A stretch of DNA of 64,000 bases from the NCBI GenBank assembly GCA_005406025.1, contig BGZK01001203.1, positions 62,001-126,000 on the forward strand. Reading direction: 5' to 3'. Below, piece after piece: positions 25,395 to 37,180 of the stretch; positions within the stretch are counted from its first letter, which is position 1; each line of letters begins with the position of its first letter. The stretch comes from Eumeta japonica. Lineage: Eukaryota; Arthropoda; Insecta; Lepidoptera; Psychidae. Both the position numbers and the translations under genes were made by a program. The notes beneath the pieces are model-generated. The model ran no database searches. It was not told where the DNA came from and saw only the letters and a program-made list of their open reading frames with translations.

Positions 25395-25890
25395 TTCAAA
25401 GATGTATTTAAAAGTGACGTGTCCATAAAAACCAAAATGAAAGTTAAGGACACCTGTCTCACTACGAGTCTGACATACGTGAGCCAAACATGGAAATTCT
25501 CCAATGAAATAAGAAACAAAACAAACTCATATCAAGCAAGTAGCACTCATATCAAACGCAGTATGCTCAACATCGAAAAAAATACAAAAGAAAAGACACT
25601 CAACTATAACACTCAAGACAAAAGCTCGATGCTCTCAGCCGCACTCAAAAGCTAAAATGGAACCGGGTCGAACATGTAGCGCGTCTCCAGAACCACAGAC
25701 GGACTAAAAAGTCACGACAGGGAGAGACCCACCAGGCAAGCACTGCAAGAGAAGACCTTACTCGCGCTGGGAAGATGACGTCAAAAGATAACGGATCGAA
25801 ACTGGCAACAGGTAGGTCGAGTCCGTGAGAAATGGAAGTCTTTGGAGGAGGCGTTCACCAAAAAGAGGTTCCTATCGAGTATAGATAATA
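25395..25890 (+). mobile_element. LINE reverse-transcriptase C-terminal relic
   Basis: Conceptual residues in order: LTTSLTYVSQTWKFSNEIRN (the 'LTYGAQTW' block), then HIKRSMLNIEKNTKEK (the 'ERSMLNIKLRDR' block), then a stop. Further on are pieces resembling 'LKWRWAGHIARM', and REKWKSLEEAFTKKRF near 25828-25875, like the very C-terminus of lepidopteran endonuclease-reverse transcriptases. It differs in motif from the 22.5 kb relic, so it belongs to another LINE family. Stops and frame changes make it a pseudogene. Confidence 0.7.
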
Positions 25891-26509
25891 TTTTCATTAC
25901 ATAGAGTAAACTAGTCACTAAATACAGTAAATTAAAATGGAGAAAATAAAACTTAGTGGCTGCAAAAATAGTACTTAAGCATTAAACTAACCTGACCTAA
26001 CCTAAGCAATTAAAACATAGACATCAGGTAATAGATACATAGAATAAAATAAATACAGCTAGCAGATTTAAGTACAGTTGTTTAAAATAGGAAATAAAAG
26101 GTTTTATAGTAAAAAAGATAATCCGATTCTGAAAAAAAAACAATTAATTAAAATTGGGAAACGTTTATAAAGTTCAAACGAATATTGTTTGTGGCACGGG
26201 GAAAATTCCGCTAACACAATTTTCTTTTAATTCTTCTTAAATATCGTTCAAACAGCGCATTTTACCGGTAATGAGGTACGGCACTAAAAAACTCACAGTT
26301 GTATTAGAACGAGCTGAAATTCGGTCTGCGAGTGTTTAAAAGAGCGATTCATGAATTTTCTCATACTTACAAATCCGCATAGTCCTAGGTAACAAATTCA
26401 ATAGCAGTAATCATATTAGTGTTGTAATCAAAAATCACTAAGTTCTAAAAGGATAACCGTGCTTAATACTAGTATCGTATAATCCATAGTTAAAACGAAC
26501 ATTTAGTAA
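25891..26509. other. AT-rich stretch, no gene seen
   Basis: A-rich flank of the LINE relic, with ACCTGACCTAACCTAAGC at about 25990. Nothing else recognised. Confidence 0.4.
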
Positions 26510-26745
26510 CATAATGGAACAACTTCTACCGTTGCATTTCGTCTAGTGAGTGAGAGTTGAGATGTTTCACTGCCTCTCCATCACCCCAGTCTCCCTTACA
26601 TCAATCCCCCTTCAATGAGATACTCTTTTCTACTCAAGAGGCCAGCAATGCACTGATGACTTTTCTTGGCATTGGGAGTGTCCATGGGCAACGACGACCA
26701 CCTACTCTTTACTCAAAGTATCTGGTATCAGATGCCTAAATAATT
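26510..26745 (+). repeat. SINE-like dispersed repeat, copy 1
   Basis: It shares with 46690-46985 the order TGCATTTCGTC or TTGCGTTTCGTC, AGTGAGTGAGAG, CCCTTACATCAATCCCC, then a CCAGCAATGCACTGATGAC block and a GGGCAACGACGACCACCTACT end. The third copy at 45090-45365 retains the AAGAGGCCGGCAACGCATTG block and the end. The sequence resembles an abundant lepidopteran SINE family (a Metulj-type name is possible but unverified). It has no coding function. The apparent 60-codon frame is incidental. Confidence 0.6.
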
Positions 26746-27865
26746 TCTCAAGCACTTACATGATGCTGATAATGATGACGTTGAGTCACCTTCTTTCATT
26801 GCCCGCTATTGAAGCACATCCTAAGACGATCTTTTAATTCACATTAAAAGAGTTTGGCCGTGAGCCCTTTAGAAGGATGGCCGCAGATTGAGGAACGCCA
26901 ATAACGGTTGCCTTTTCACTAATGTGATAGCGTAAAATACATGATACGAATGGTTTTCTTACGAATTCTTATGAGTGATGTAACGAACATCTGAATTTTC
27001 GTTACACCAAATTACGGATGGTAATGGTAAAAGACTTCAGAATGTCATTGTAATTTGTTTTTAATTACGCCGAAGTAACGTTCCGGTTATACGAGATCGA
27101 TGGATTGTCTGCGAGTAATTGCTAACAAAGTTCTAATAATTCCTGGAATGGATCTTACAATTGTATTAACCGTTCAAAATTGACAGCCTCACATTGATAT
27201 TTTACTTTTTATTGACTAAATCACAGACGAAAATTGTATACTAAATACGAGGAAAATTATACGAAAACATTAACTTTATCAAATGTTTGAGGAGAGACGG
27301 ACCGCCCGATAGAATATTTACATGTTAAATTTTCGGACAAATCAGCATAATGATTCGTTGAAGTTACGGACCACGTCAACCAACACATGCCTCTAGAATC
27401 ATATGAAAAATGTATGTCAGTCTGTTAGTACACTACATGTCGTCTGCATCGATTTATTCCATAAGCTACAATAATCAACAAAACAGACTTCAATGCGTCC
27501 GGTCACGCGCCACCGTAGTAAAAAACGGTCGTGCTTCTTATTAAGTACTTGACTCGTCTGCTTCCACAATCACAGCGACTGGCATGATGAAGTTCTTAGA
27601 AGTTGTGCAAATTGTCTGTCGAAGTTTTTTTTAATTTTATTCTTTGCGTTATGCTTTCTTCTATTAAACTATAATATTCGGTGCTATAATGCAGTTGTAT
27701 TAAAGCCTTAAATGTATTCAAACTTTTAATATGGAACGATTTCATTGTTCAACGATATGCTACCACCACCGATACGTCTGCTAAGCGCCGCGATAAAGCG
27801 TAAAAAAATTTAAATGAATAATACGTGGACGTTTTTTTTGAACATTCTGAGGTTATGTATCATAC
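26746..27865. other. Non-coding stretch
   Basis: Patches near 26850-26920 (TTTGGCCGTGAGCCCTTTAG..GGCCGCAGATTGAGGAACGC) and 27490-27560 are GC-richer and repeat-like, but I cannot name them. No gene seen. Confidence 0.35.
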
Positions 27866-28070
27866 TAGCTTTCCACCCACGACTACGTCTGAGTGGGCAT
27901 AAAAGGTATTCCAATTCTGGTCCCTGTTCGTGATTTTGATCCCGGTCACGCTCTTAATTCTAACCCTAGTCCCATAGTCGGTCTCGATCACGATGTCGTT
28001 CTCAATTACGGCCCCGGTTTCGCCTCGAGATTTTTCTCCCTGTATTGCTTTCAGTTTTCATATGGCTTTC
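27866..28070 (+). repeat. Dispersed repeat with GATCCCG-type tract
   Basis: It begins ACTAGCTTTCCACCCACGAC TACGTCTGAGTGGGC (about 27866-27900), the typical lepidopteran repeat end. It continues with TGATCCCGGTCACGCTC, GGTCTCGATCACGATGTCG and related words to about 28035. It is the clearest plus-orientation copy of the family also seen at 7143 and 16240. Confidence 0.6.
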
Positions 28071-28109
28071 GATTGTATGAAGTCTGAGCAAATACTGGTA
28101 CTAAAATTA

Positions 28110-28340
28110 AATTTAAAATTTTCTTTGACGTAATAACGTCTTATAAAACGATGAACGCCGACTGCGCGCACGAAAACTCATTATCAAGTTCCGCCTGAGC
28201 CGAGCGTGCGAGCGAAAGCGCGGAACAATAGAGAGATACGATCGGCCTAAGCGTTCGGCTTGTGACACATCTATCTCTCTTCCACTCCATCGGCCGATGC
28301 GTCTGAGTAGAAGAGAGACAGCAGCCGCACACAACCTACA
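28110..28340. other. GC-rich block, probably dispersed repeat
   Basis: It starts with TTTGACGTAATAACGTCTTA TAAAACG and holds GCGAGCGAAAGCGCGG and AGAGAGATACGATCGGCC words with overlapping minus frames (63 and 73 codons). The opening motif is familiar from lepidopteran intergenic sequence, so a mobile origin is more likely than a gene. Confidence 0.35.
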
Positions 28341-30779
28341 CGTAGACTGTTTATAAAGTGAAGTGAAAAGTTAATATAGTTTTCATTTTTTATTACAACA
28401 GTTTTTATTAACACCTTTTTTGTATTTTACAAAATAATGACAATTCAGTGATAACAATTCAATTGAATTCATAAAACTATGCAAATTTTTAATCAATGTT
28501 TTCTTATGACGTTATCACATGAAATTATCGTCCATTAAACCGACTTTACAGACAACCAATTTTTTAAACATGAATTTTTACTATGTGTGTAGTAATTCGG
28601 CTTTATAGAATAAATAAACTGACGATATCGAGGACAAATGCCAAAATAGGTTCTTAAAAAACGCTCAAATGCGCCGAACTCGGCCAATATTAACAAAACA
28701 TTGCTGGAGTTAGCGATCCCATATTTCCATTTTTATATACACAGACATGTATTTATGATTCTATTTACTGAAACAATTAGTTACACAACATTCCATTACA
28801 ATATTCCTGCGGAACCCTATACAGATAATGAGGCATGTTAAGAAAAAATTTAACAAAGGCAAACAAAGTTGCAACGAGAACCGTGCCGCAATAATACATG
28901 ATAATTTCATGGGGAAACTTTTCTGTTGCGGGAACAGAATTTCCTCGACTCGAAACCGGAGCATCGTCAGGATCCTCAATTTGGGCTTTTCACGGACGAA
29001 ATAAAGTGTTAACTTTGCGATGCCAACGGCTGTACCCGCTTCTTTGACAAAGTTAAAGTCTATCCTCAAAAAAAATATATCTGGAAGATAGTTGACCCCG
29101 TGGGTCAATCCCGAGATTTTCCTCCGCTTTCTGTTGCCGCTTCAGAGCTGTGAAGTGTACAATAATGAGAATATGTTGCTGAAAATGGAATACTTTTGGA
29201 TCTCAAACTGTCAACGTTTGATGAGAAGACGATTTTCGAAAGATGATATGAAAACAAGCTTTCAGAATATTTAAGATAGTTTTCAATTTAATAATATTAT
29301 ATTTTGTATAGGTTTTTTTTCTTCTTTTAAATCAACTGGTTCTTATATAACTTATGGCACTGAATGCCGTTGTTGGACGGCTTAACCCGGTTATGCTTTG
29401 ATGTTGATTGACTTAATTCCTTAGGAACTTCAAAAAAGAATTTTCTAGATTTTTTCTATTATTTTAGTAAATAGATAACACCCAAATTGACAAAAAATCT
29501 AAATTACGTAGATGCAAAACTCTTCCAAATGTAAATCTGAATTTAAGTAATCGGGTTTTTAGAAATTATGTAAAAATGCTTTTTTTTTTAACTGTATTTC
29601 TAAATTAATCTGACGTATTTATTCCAATGGGCTTTGAGCCTTTCGACAAAGTTTTCTTCAATAATATATATCTAAATCAACTTTTAAGTTTAGTTATAAT
29701 CTAAGAATTTTTCGAGATCAAATTTTCAAGGACTCTAAAATCAATAGATTTCTTTTATTATCATGAACGCGATCTTAATCAGACTATTCATTTAGAAGTT
29801 ATTTTATTGTATACTTTCTGAAAAATATTTCTCTAACTATAACTCTCGATAAAATTAACCGGTTTTATATGCGTTGCAACATTCGACGTAGTTTTTTTAG
29901 GCAGAAAAGCTGAACAGTTTATGGAATCAATTAGCTTATTAATTTGAAATTTATATGAAAAATAACTTATGAAAATAATATACATTTACCAGGTTATTCA
30001 AAATGTATTTGACTAAACAAACCTCTTCATGAAATGTTAAAGTTTTAAAATTTTAAGAGTCATATATTACATATTAAGTTACACGCCTTATGTCTGCTTA
30101 TGCATACACAGATAAATTATCTATATACACATTTAAAGACATGTTGCTCAAAACCTATATTTTATAAGTGTATAAACTTTTAATAATTTCTGAACGGCTT
30201 AATGTGTTTCAATTTTTCTTTTTAGTTACTATGCATTACATTATTTTATACATATACATACACAGATTATAATAAAATAAATATAGAAACTCGAACAACT
30301 GTAAAATGTTGTGTACACACATTTTCCTAATACTCGCTACTTTTAGAATTAGTTTACGTAGTGAACCCTTGTTCACATTTCTTTCATCGCGACACGCTTC
30401 GTGACCAATTTATTTATTTGATTATTTTTCTACTTGAACCGTCAATTTTTATTTACTAATGACCTTCCTCGATGGACTTACTGACAACTTTCAACTACAC
30501 TTTAAAATATCCTTGAGAAGGTACGATCACACAAAAAATATCGTAATAATGATATAAGTACATACTATTCATAAATTTTAGTAACGAGTATTTTTATAAT
30601 CTCTTAATTGAAAAATATCATCAGTTTAGGAAAAGACGTATAAACAATCATTAAAATGCTCAACAGAAACGATTATTGCACATACATCAAATTATATATA
30701 CGAAACTGGTTTATTCAAACCATTTTTAACATTCACAAAAGCTACCGCGTATTCGGAACATCGACGCATTATTTTCGAA
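28341..30779. other. AT-rich stretch with an unrecognised 115-codon frame
   Basis: A minus frame of 115 codons (28761-29108) covers the GC-richest part. Its translation has a hydrophobic, cysteine-containing C-terminus and no identifiable family. A 60-codon plus frame follows at 29092. The rest, 29280-30700, is AT-rich with nothing seen. Confidence 0.25.
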
Positions 30780-30990
30780 ATGATTTCTCGTATCTTAATT
30801 GACGTCAGAATTGAAACCGAAATTGAGCGGGGAACGGACAGCGGCCGAGAACGAGGACGGAAATAGACGCGGGGGCGGATGTTTAAAAAGTCGGACGTCC
30901 GAGCGCGCGGACGCGGATGTGAAAGCTGCGGAGCGCTGGTGAGCATCTATCGGCTTTAACGATTCCATGACTGTTTCATAGGATTTTATC
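30780..30990 (+). promoter_or_regulatory. GC-rich block with TATA-like word and splice donor
   Basis: TTTAAAAAG (30882-30890) is followed by GC-rich DNA and, about 50 bp later, by CGCTG with GTGAGC (donor at 30939). This is a possible short 5' exon on the plus strand, similar in layout to the minus-strand candidate at 12.6 kb. The upstream part (30800-30880) also resembles an inverted GATCCCG-type repeat, so the promoter reading may be a coincidence. Confidence 0.25.
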
Positions 30991-31599
30991 ATACCATACT
31001 ATTTACCATCACATATGAACTTAATATAAAACAAACAAGTATGAGTTTGGCTTATGCACTTAGTGTTCCGTACTCGTACCACCATAAAATATATGTCATT
31101 TAGGACACAATACCTTTTTAAATCGTTACATAATAAACTATGTATCTAAAAAAAATTAAAAAGACCTTTGAAGAACGACGAAAAACGACGAACAGACGGC
31201 CCGATGGACAGACAGCATGCGCTTAGTGATAGGGTATTACTAGCACCTTTTGAGTACGGAGTCCTAAAAATGATATTTTACAACCCACAAACTCTTTCAT
31301 CCAGGCCCTTTGGCGCAACATACTTCGTTAAAGAGAAAACTACACTACTAGCTTCAATTTGACCGACTTGACTAAGATTGGATGGCTTTAATAGCAAATG
31401 TATGATTTAAAATAACAAGGAATGAAGAGTACCTTACACTTCGAGACCACGTGACCCTGCAGGCCATCTGTAAAAGATCCTGCTATGATATTAATTGATG
31501 TGTTTTTTATTCCTTATGGTCAAAAAGTTGTCTCAAAGCTCAAACCCTTATCTTCAAGCTTTTTTAGTTCAAACATTCGACAAAACAGTTGACCTAATA
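30991..31599. other. AT-rich spacer with a repeat end
   Basis: 31185-31275 carries CGATGGACAGACAGCATG and ACTAGCACCTTTTGAGTACG, the same class of repeat end as 17270-17360. No gene seen. Confidence 0.4.
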
Positions 31600-32060
31600 G
31601 GGTATTCCAGAAAATTTTTGCTACTTTCAAATTCAGTCTTCAAAAATTAACAAGGTTTGTAAGTTAATATTTAAAATATTCTTTTAAAGTGATGGCGTAA
31701 TGATGTTTCTTTAAAGAAGTGATGAAACTGTATTTTTTTTTTATTACATTATCTGCTATAACTTTTGTATAGGTCAGCCAATTTTCACGCGGTTAACAGC
31801 AATCGATGCAGTTTTTCGAGTCTTATAAATAATTTGTAAACAAAAATTGATCAAATAAAAATTACGGAATTTTATTTAAAAAATAAATTTTTTCGATTTT
31901 TTTCTTTACGATATTTCACGAAAGAATGATCCGATTTTCTCCGGCCAAATGGCGACTGACGTGATTTTTTGATTTTAAGAGCAGATTGGTTTTTGGAATC
32001 GATCGCTTGAAGCCGTTTAAGAGTTATTCCAAAAAAAACACATTTGAAAAAAAAATTTTC
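31600..32060 (-). repeat. Dispersed repeat, inverted partner of 7740-8460
   Basis: Complementary to the tail half of the 7.7-8.5 kb repeat. AGAAAATTTTTGCTACTTTC with TCAGTCTTCAAAAATTAAC matches the inverse of 8405-8440. ATTGGTTTTTGGAATCGATC GCTTGAAGCCGTTTAAGAG (about 31985-32025) matches the inverse of the AACGGCCTCGCCGATCGATT segment. Divergence is high, so the two are old independent insertions. Confidence 0.55.
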
Positions 32061-34289
32061 GTACTTTTTGAAAGATCTTGGAATCTGAAATTGGATTTGG
32101 ATTTGAGAGAGTTCTGAAATCTTTTATAGAACTTAAAAAGCTGAGTTTATTATTGCTAGTTCAGTCAAAATCGATAAATTTATTCAATAAATATCAAAAT
32201 CAAAAAATAATAAAAAAAGCTTGTTTTAATAAATCCTTAAATCCTGAATCGAATGAAATTCGCATTCTCAATTTTTTTTAAGAGAAATGAAATTTTTTTA
32301 ATTGTAAGTACTCAAAACGTACTATAACTATGTTTTTAAGCTAGGAGAGCTCGAAAGAGTACTATAATTTATTGAAGTTTCAGGAGAGGCCTGAAAGGTC
32401 AACCGTAGTTCGGATGTTTAAGCTTACACACTAAGAAAATTTCAAAAACTTATAGACAAGTATATTTTGATATTCAAGGAACTCAAAAATAAATCGACAA
32501 ATATCACAATGGGAAGTTTTAGGGATGGCCATCTGAGTCAACCGTTTTTCAGATCTTTCTCCTCGTTTTTCATGATTCTATGTCAATCGAAAGTATCTTA
32601 TAGGCTTTAATTTTTTTTGCAAATGTCAATTTAACAGTGTTTTTAATTACAGTGATTTGGAAGATTGATTTTTTTAAAGCTATAAGAAAAAGCAGAATCA
32701 ATATTTAATGTTAATTTCAATTTGATTTCTCCACATATTCCTGAATAAAAGCGTCTTGACTTACAAATAGACGAACAACGAATTTATCTTAAAAGAGTTT
32801 CCTTTATTCTTTTGAGTCATGAAACCATAAGAATTTTTAAAGCTATTGAAATTTAGTTTGTACTGAGCTTATTAAAAATTTGTAATCAAATCGTATAGCA
32901 AATCATCACCTAAATAAGACGTATATCCCGTCTATTAACTAAAAGGAGAGTAATTTCATTTTCATTTTAACGCATTGAATTAATTCTGTCCATTCATGAA
33001 TTTCATGTGATTCTCAAGAATAAAAATTACCTTTATAAATTCTGTGCTTCTACTGCTGAAGTTCACCCAGTTTTAAAGTAATCTCCACTAAACTTAATCT
33101 GAGAAAAATTATCACACTATTTTTTATACAATTACACAGTAGATATATACCTATACACAGCAACGCTACAGTCCTCAAATATTGTCTATTCTAGAAATTA
33201 AATTAGGATTTACATGAGAATACCAAATCACAAGAAATTTAAATCGAACTTAAGTACCAGTGCTGTTGACGTAGGGCGATCTTGTGACGTCGCCAGTCGA
33301 GGCCGCAGCGCTGGGTTCAAATGCGCTGGCTCCGATGACAAATGAAGGAATCGTGAACGCCATCGGCAAACGCTCGAGGCCAAAGGTTTGTCTCGTCTGT
33401 ACCGTTTATAAAATTCTGTGTTTTCTAGAGAAAAAAAAAGAAATCCTTCTAGCTTCCTCTCGTCCGTTTCTGTTTATCAGTTCGCACGTCACAACCTCGT
33501 AGTTCTGCTATTTTTCATCGATTCTGACAAAATTGTACAAACAAGTGTCTTATATGAATTGCCACATGATCATGTAAAGATATTACAAAATTCAAATTAG
33601 CTTTATTTGATAGGCCTAAGTTAATATTTGAAATACTTGCTAGCTTTTTTGCGAATTCACACTTTGCCACTAATTCGGAAGGCAGTTTTTCCTCAAGAAG
33701 AACGAGCAAGAAACTTAGGGTAGTTTTTTTTTTAATTTTGTAATAAATAGCTAAAATAAATACAAAACCCTTGTTGAATCAAACAGCCAGATAAGTAAAC
33801 AAGCTTTATGACATAATACAATTATTCGGAAAAAATACCCGTACTGAATGTTTGGTCAAAAATGTTCTTAAATTTACATAAGATTTAATTTTGTATGTCC
33901 ACAGAGACCTTATGGAACATGCGCACACAGAGCGTCTTCTTGAGCATTTCTTGAGCATAATCGACTAACAGGGAACCCAGAATATTTTTATTTCTGGGAT
34001 AGAGTTTATGTCAATCACAATTTTTCTTATACATTTCTAAATTCTTTACATACATTACATTTTTGTATAGTAATTGAGATGCCAGAGTTAAAATTCCAAT
34101 TTCCTGAAGCATACTTCTGAGAGATACACGAGGTCCGAGCTTGTAAATTGCACGAACCACTTGCTTCTGCGACATGACAATTCTATGAATAGGATATTCG
34201 TATTGCAGAAAATACTATGTGATATCTTGCCATGGAAACATCCAAAATAAACTAATCTCACCGTTTGAATATTTGATAATAAATTAAAA
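32061..34289. other. AT-rich stretch with one coding-like patch
   Basis: Positions 33284-33385 form a GC-richer open patch (conceptual SPVEAAALGSNALAPMTNEG) ending at a possible donor CCAAAG followed by GTTTGT. It has no ATG and no recognised family. The rest is AT-rich with nothing seen. Confidence 0.3.
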
Positions 34290-35915
34290 AAGGAGTTTTT
34301 TCCTTTTTTAAACGAGCGGACACCATCTACTTAACACCATCTCAATACTTACCACAATAGAAAGAGAAGTTCCCTAGTTACACATGGGCGACTCGTGTAA
34401 ACAGCGCATCATCTATCACAACAGGAACAAAGAAGAACGGATCGCATTAGATTAGAGTGAATTAGAAATTAAAATTCCTTTGATGAACTTCATCGATTTC
34501 CAGATGGATATTGAAAACCTTGCACGGAGTGAAGAACGCAGAGTTGACGAAAGAAATTAAGAAGGAGGATTTATTTTAAGAAGAGCTTGACACTATTTAA
34601 CTTCTCTTTAAGATTTATGCAACAATAAGCTAATTATACTCGGGAGACACGCTTAAACAAGATATGAACTATTCCTTACAATAGGGACCATAATGAATGG
34701 ACCTCATTAGCACAGAGCAAAAAAACGACTAAAAAAGCTATGGATGAACTTATCAACAAGTAGAAATGGACACTGAAAATCTACACCACGAAAAGGAAAT
34801 AAAGAAAGAAAGATTAAAGGGAGATAAGAATCAGGAAAGTTTTTCTTTTAAGAAGAGTTCAACACCACCTAATAGATATTACTTTAAGATCAAAGACAAA
34901 AAATAAGTTGGACACTCTAGTTACATATGAGATAATTGCAAAGACAAGAATGAGCTATGACAGTAGTAAGTAATAAAAATGGGCTGCACGAAATTAATAA
35001 GGTTATAGCTGATATTTGTTGGTTCTAACTGAAACTAGAGACTACAAAGATTGTGGATAATCTTTACCAATTCTCAAAAACGGACATTGAGATCTGCACT
35101 AAAGGAAGAAAAATAAGAATAAAAGATTGAAGGAAGAAGGAAATTAAGATTTCTTTCAAAACAAATGCTCGACATCATCTAATGAGCACCGCCTTAAAAT
35201 CTACTACAACAGAAAGAAAAATTAGACGTCCTAGTTACACATGAGAGCCTTGGGTAGACCGAGCTATTACAACAGGAACCAAGAAGAAAAGGCGATTATA
35301 GTACAGAGCAAAGCGGAAACTTAAAGGCTGTCGATGACATTTGTCAAGTTCTTAACGGTCGATAAAACTTCTTCACCAAGCTGAGAACATAAACAATGAA
35401 AAATCAACTGAAGAAAAATCCAGAAAGGATTTGTTTAACAGCTCGACACCATCTACTCAACTCTGCTTTAAGTTCTTCTACAATAGAAAGTTATTCGCAC
35501 TTGAGAGATTCGCATAACAAGACAGTAGTTTTTACAACAGGAACCAAGAAGAATAAACGACATTAGCACAGACTACAGTAGAAATTAGAAAGGCTGCAGA
35601 TGAACTGTTCCATCTCTCAGAAATGGACGTCAAAGCCTGCACCAAGCAAAGGAAACGAAGAACGAAAGAGAAACAAAAGAACATACCTTCCCCACTATAT
35701 TTATTGACACACTATAGTATCTATTACCTATCCCGAATCCAGTTTCTAGCTAAAGGTTGCACGAATACCAGCTGGCTCTACACTCCCATCACTCCTAATA
35801 CAAGCTAAAACCTACACTCCCCCCGATATTTACCCTCCCTTCTGTGTATCGGGACTTGTCCCTTTCAGTCATTGCGACTGGCTGAAGGTTGAGCGATGAT
35901 GATGATGATGATGAA
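34290..35915 (+). repeat. ~272-bp tandem array ending in (GAT)n
   Basis: Five diverged units begin with a GACACCATCTA-type word at about 34319, 34589, 34861, 35171 and 35445, giving spacings of 270, 272, 310 and 274. Each carries, in order, a CTACAACAGAAAG word, a TAGTTACACATGAGAG word, ACAACAGGAACCAAGAAGAA, ATTAGCACAGAG and GAAATGGACATTGA. After the last unit, a unique ~220 bp tail ends in CTGGCTGAAGGTTGAGC and (GAT)n at 35895-35914. A simple-repeat tail is typical of a non-LTR element, so the array could be internal repeats of a retroelement's 3' region. No reading frame survives across units. Confidence 0.7.
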
Positions 35916-36109
35916 TATCGTATTTTTTAACTACGTACGCGACAAAGCTAAGTTACTTCGTCAATTGGATGATATGAAAACCCCGTGGAAGTTATCTAAA
36001 GTAACTCCCAGGAATACGGTATAAGGTAGTATTAACCAACTCCAATCTGAAATAGTTCCGGAATCATATTTTACATTTGGAAGTGAGAATTTTATACATT
36101 TTTTTTTCG

Positions 36110-37180
36110 TTGCATTGAAAAGTAAATTATTTGCAGGAAACCATTTGTCTACTTTCTAGATAGCATTGCTTACATTGTCATAAGAGGGCTGTTGTATTTT
36201 AATTTCAATAACAAAGAGTTCCCGTTTGCAAACCTTACGACCTTATGAACATTTTTGACAAGGCCAGGTAAGTTACTTATCTAGACTAAAAACAGAAATG
36301 GACCAAGAATTTAACCCTCTGGTACACCCATGTGAACTGCAGATCCAGATACTCTCATGCCATTATCATTCAGTACTCTGAAATCTGTTATTCAAATTCG
36401 ATTTTAGAAGATCGAATACCCAGCGTGTTATTCCATACCGACATAATTTCCCAACCAGAGTATCATTGTGAATACAATCAAATGCCTTGTACAAATGCAG
36501 TAGCATCTCTTAAATCCCTCCAGACCTTAAAAATAAACCCAACTTCAGTTGCTGAGCGATTCCGAATAAAACTAGACTGTTTATTTTACATTATTTATAA
36601 CTATAAAAATGTATTAACAACTAATTTAGGACGAAATTTTAGTAGACTTATAGGTCCAAAGGTCTTGGGATTTGATGAACTACCACTTTCAAATAAAGAT
36701 TTTAATTTCATAAAATCGAGAAATACCCCTTCATCTAGACACTTTTTAAAGATAAACGCCAAGTGTGAGACAATACAATCTTCGGTTGACTTTGAGATCT
36801 TATTAGAAAGACCATAAAGGTCAGCAGTCTTCATAATAACTAATCATTTGAATGTTCTGATAGCCGTTTCCGAACTCAAATATTTTAATTCTAAATTAAT
36901 ACCACAGATCGAAAGACTTTCCTTCAGTAATGATTCGGCAAGAACAAGGGATGAGTTGAGAGACCTGGTAGTCGAGACAGAGATGTCATTAAAGAATTTT
37001 CTAAAGGCCTTAGCGACTTCTTTGTCCTTATTCAAGATCTTAACATCTAACTTAGTCAAAAGGTTTAATAACTCGGCCCTTAATTCGTCTAATCTCATTC
37101 TTAATTATATTCCACGTAATTTTAATTATATTTTATTATTGATGCGCTTGGCTTTAGCTGCGACACAAATCGCTTAAAAA
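36110..37180 (-). mobile_element. Jockey-like LINE reverse-transcriptase relic
   Basis: On the minus strand: 37098-36844 encodes a 'FNDISVSTTRSLNSS' linker region. 36834-36601 encodes KTADLYGLSNKI followed by EGVFLDFMKL and FGPISLLKFRPK, matching the start of the reverse-transcriptase domain (DVYG-S-K, EG-FPD-LK, RPISLLP). Further down, about 36520-36400, AFDCI and NDTLVGKLCRYGI match motif A (KAFDCV-HD-L--KL--YGI). The palm's YADD motif was not found, and stops and frame changes interrupt it. The 161-codon plus frame (36332-36817) is the shadow of this relic. Confidence 0.75.

Noticed and set aside
25985..26010. CCTAA-like words suggesting insect telomere repeat
   Set aside because: Only about two consecutive CCTAA units; far too short for a telomeric tract.
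28761..29108. 115-codon minus frame as a possible gene
   Set aside because: No family resemblance, no splice or promoter context, hydrophobic AT-driven composition.
33310..33330. GGTTCAAATGC as a tRNA B box
   Set aside because: No A box at the right distance and no cloverleaf could be folded.
34290..35915. Regular repeats resembling a CRISPR array
   Set aside because: The unit is about 272 bp of continuous diverged sequence, with no short repeats and unique spacers; the context is animal DNA.
36332..36817. 161-codon plus frame, the longest in the window
   Set aside because: It lies antisense to a recognisable reverse-transcriptase relic, so it is a shadow frame.
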